Part shown: piece after piece, positions 33,556-33,673 of the stretch
Position numbering within the stretch: the first letter of the stretch is position 1
Layout: each line of letters begins with the position of its first letter
IMG/VR virus record: IMGVR_UViG_3300047200_000148
Span: 1-33,673 of that record
Direction: 5' to 3' (one strand)
DNA from: a virus
DNA length: 33,673 bases
The notes under the pieces: model-generated
The model's database searches: none
Told to the model about the DNA's origin: nothing
What the model saw: the letters and a program-made list of their open reading frames with translations, nothing else
Made by a program: the position numbers and the translations under genes

Positions 33556-33673
33556 TCAGTCGTCTTGAAGGTCTTTCAAGATCGAATCAATATCATCATC
33601 GTCTGCAGACTCATCTACTTTAGAAGTAGGCGCTTGGCGTGTTCTTCCAGCAGGAGCTGGAGTGGTTGCAGGT
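33556..33673 (-). CDS. C-terminus of probable single-strand DNA-binding protein (gp32-like)
   Basis: The last 38 residues of a minus-strand gene whose body lies beyond the right edge; stop TGA at 33558-33556. A flexible Pro/Ala/Thr linker (PATTPAPAGRTRQAPTSK) is followed by the acidic tail DESADDDDIDSILKDLQDD. T4 gp32 and relatives end with just this layout: a disordered linker and an acidic tail with Asp runs and hydrophobic residues that recruits replication partners. The match is to composition and pattern, so another protein with an acidic tail remains possible. It converges on the tape-measure gene, and the UUCG terminator follows 38 nt downstream. Confidence 0.55.
   Translation of the reverse strand, partial: PATTPAPAGRTRQAPTSKVDESADDDDIDSILKDLQDD

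Overview
The window is a nearly gap-free block of tail genes from a contractile-tailed phage of the T4 superfamily (a T4-like myovirus), or possibly from a prophage-like or metagenomic copy of one. The evidence is a run of T4-type baseplate proteins recognised by sequence (gp48, gp53, gp5, gp25, gp6, gp8, with likely gp27 and gp7), the gp4 head-completion nuclease, a gp26-type tail chaperone, and T4-type late promoters (TATAAATA). The fibre modules and the DUF4815 giant protein are the kind seen in T4-like phages of cyanobacteria and alphaproteobacteria rather than in T4 itself; the host cannot be fixed from this window.

Layout. A divergent junction at about 26430-26475 splits the window. Leftward (minus strand), in transcription order: gp48 tube cap, gp53 wedge, a gp27-like hub, a gp5 OB-fold protein and a separate gp5-type needle, gp25, gp6, a gp7-like wedge protein, a short fibre with a receptor-tip domain, gp8, a 2030-residue DUF4815 protein, and then a chain of about eleven fibre, coiled-coil, PAAR-tip and small structural genes down to a glycine-rich protein cut by the left edge. 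Rightward (plus strand): gp4, an unrecognised 211-residue protein, a tail-tube-fold protein (gp54 or gp19 type), a gp26/gp51-like chaperone pair joined by an in-frame T7 slippery site, and a 1468-residue tape-measure-position protein carrying cell-wall hydrolase domains. At the right edge a convergent minus-strand gene enters with an acidic tail like that of the gp32 single-strand-binding protein, followed by a strong terminator.

How the genes fit together. gp25, gp6, gp7 and gp53 build the wedges, gp8 and the DUF4815 protein decorate them, the gp27-like and gp5 proteins build the hub and needle, PAAR sharpens the tip, gp48 and the tube-fold protein start the tube, and the chaperone pair serves the tape measure. 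The hub gp5 has no lysozyme domain, whereas the tape-measure protein has an amidase, a peptidase-like domain and possibly a SleB-like domain, suggesting that cell-wall cutting has moved from hub to tape measure. The fibre cluster is a set of Asn/Ser/Thr-rich paralogues sharing modules, with its own late promoter.

Spacing. No stretch above 300 bases lacks a gene. The larger gaps are 7885-7954 (70 nt, nothing clear), 33495-33555 (terminator), 7234-7291 (late promoter), 26430-26475 (double late promoter), 4717-4758 (a small inverted repeat) and 14938-14975 (a short palindrome). I see no tRNA, rRNA, CRISPR array, insertion sequence, integrase or reverse transcriptase.
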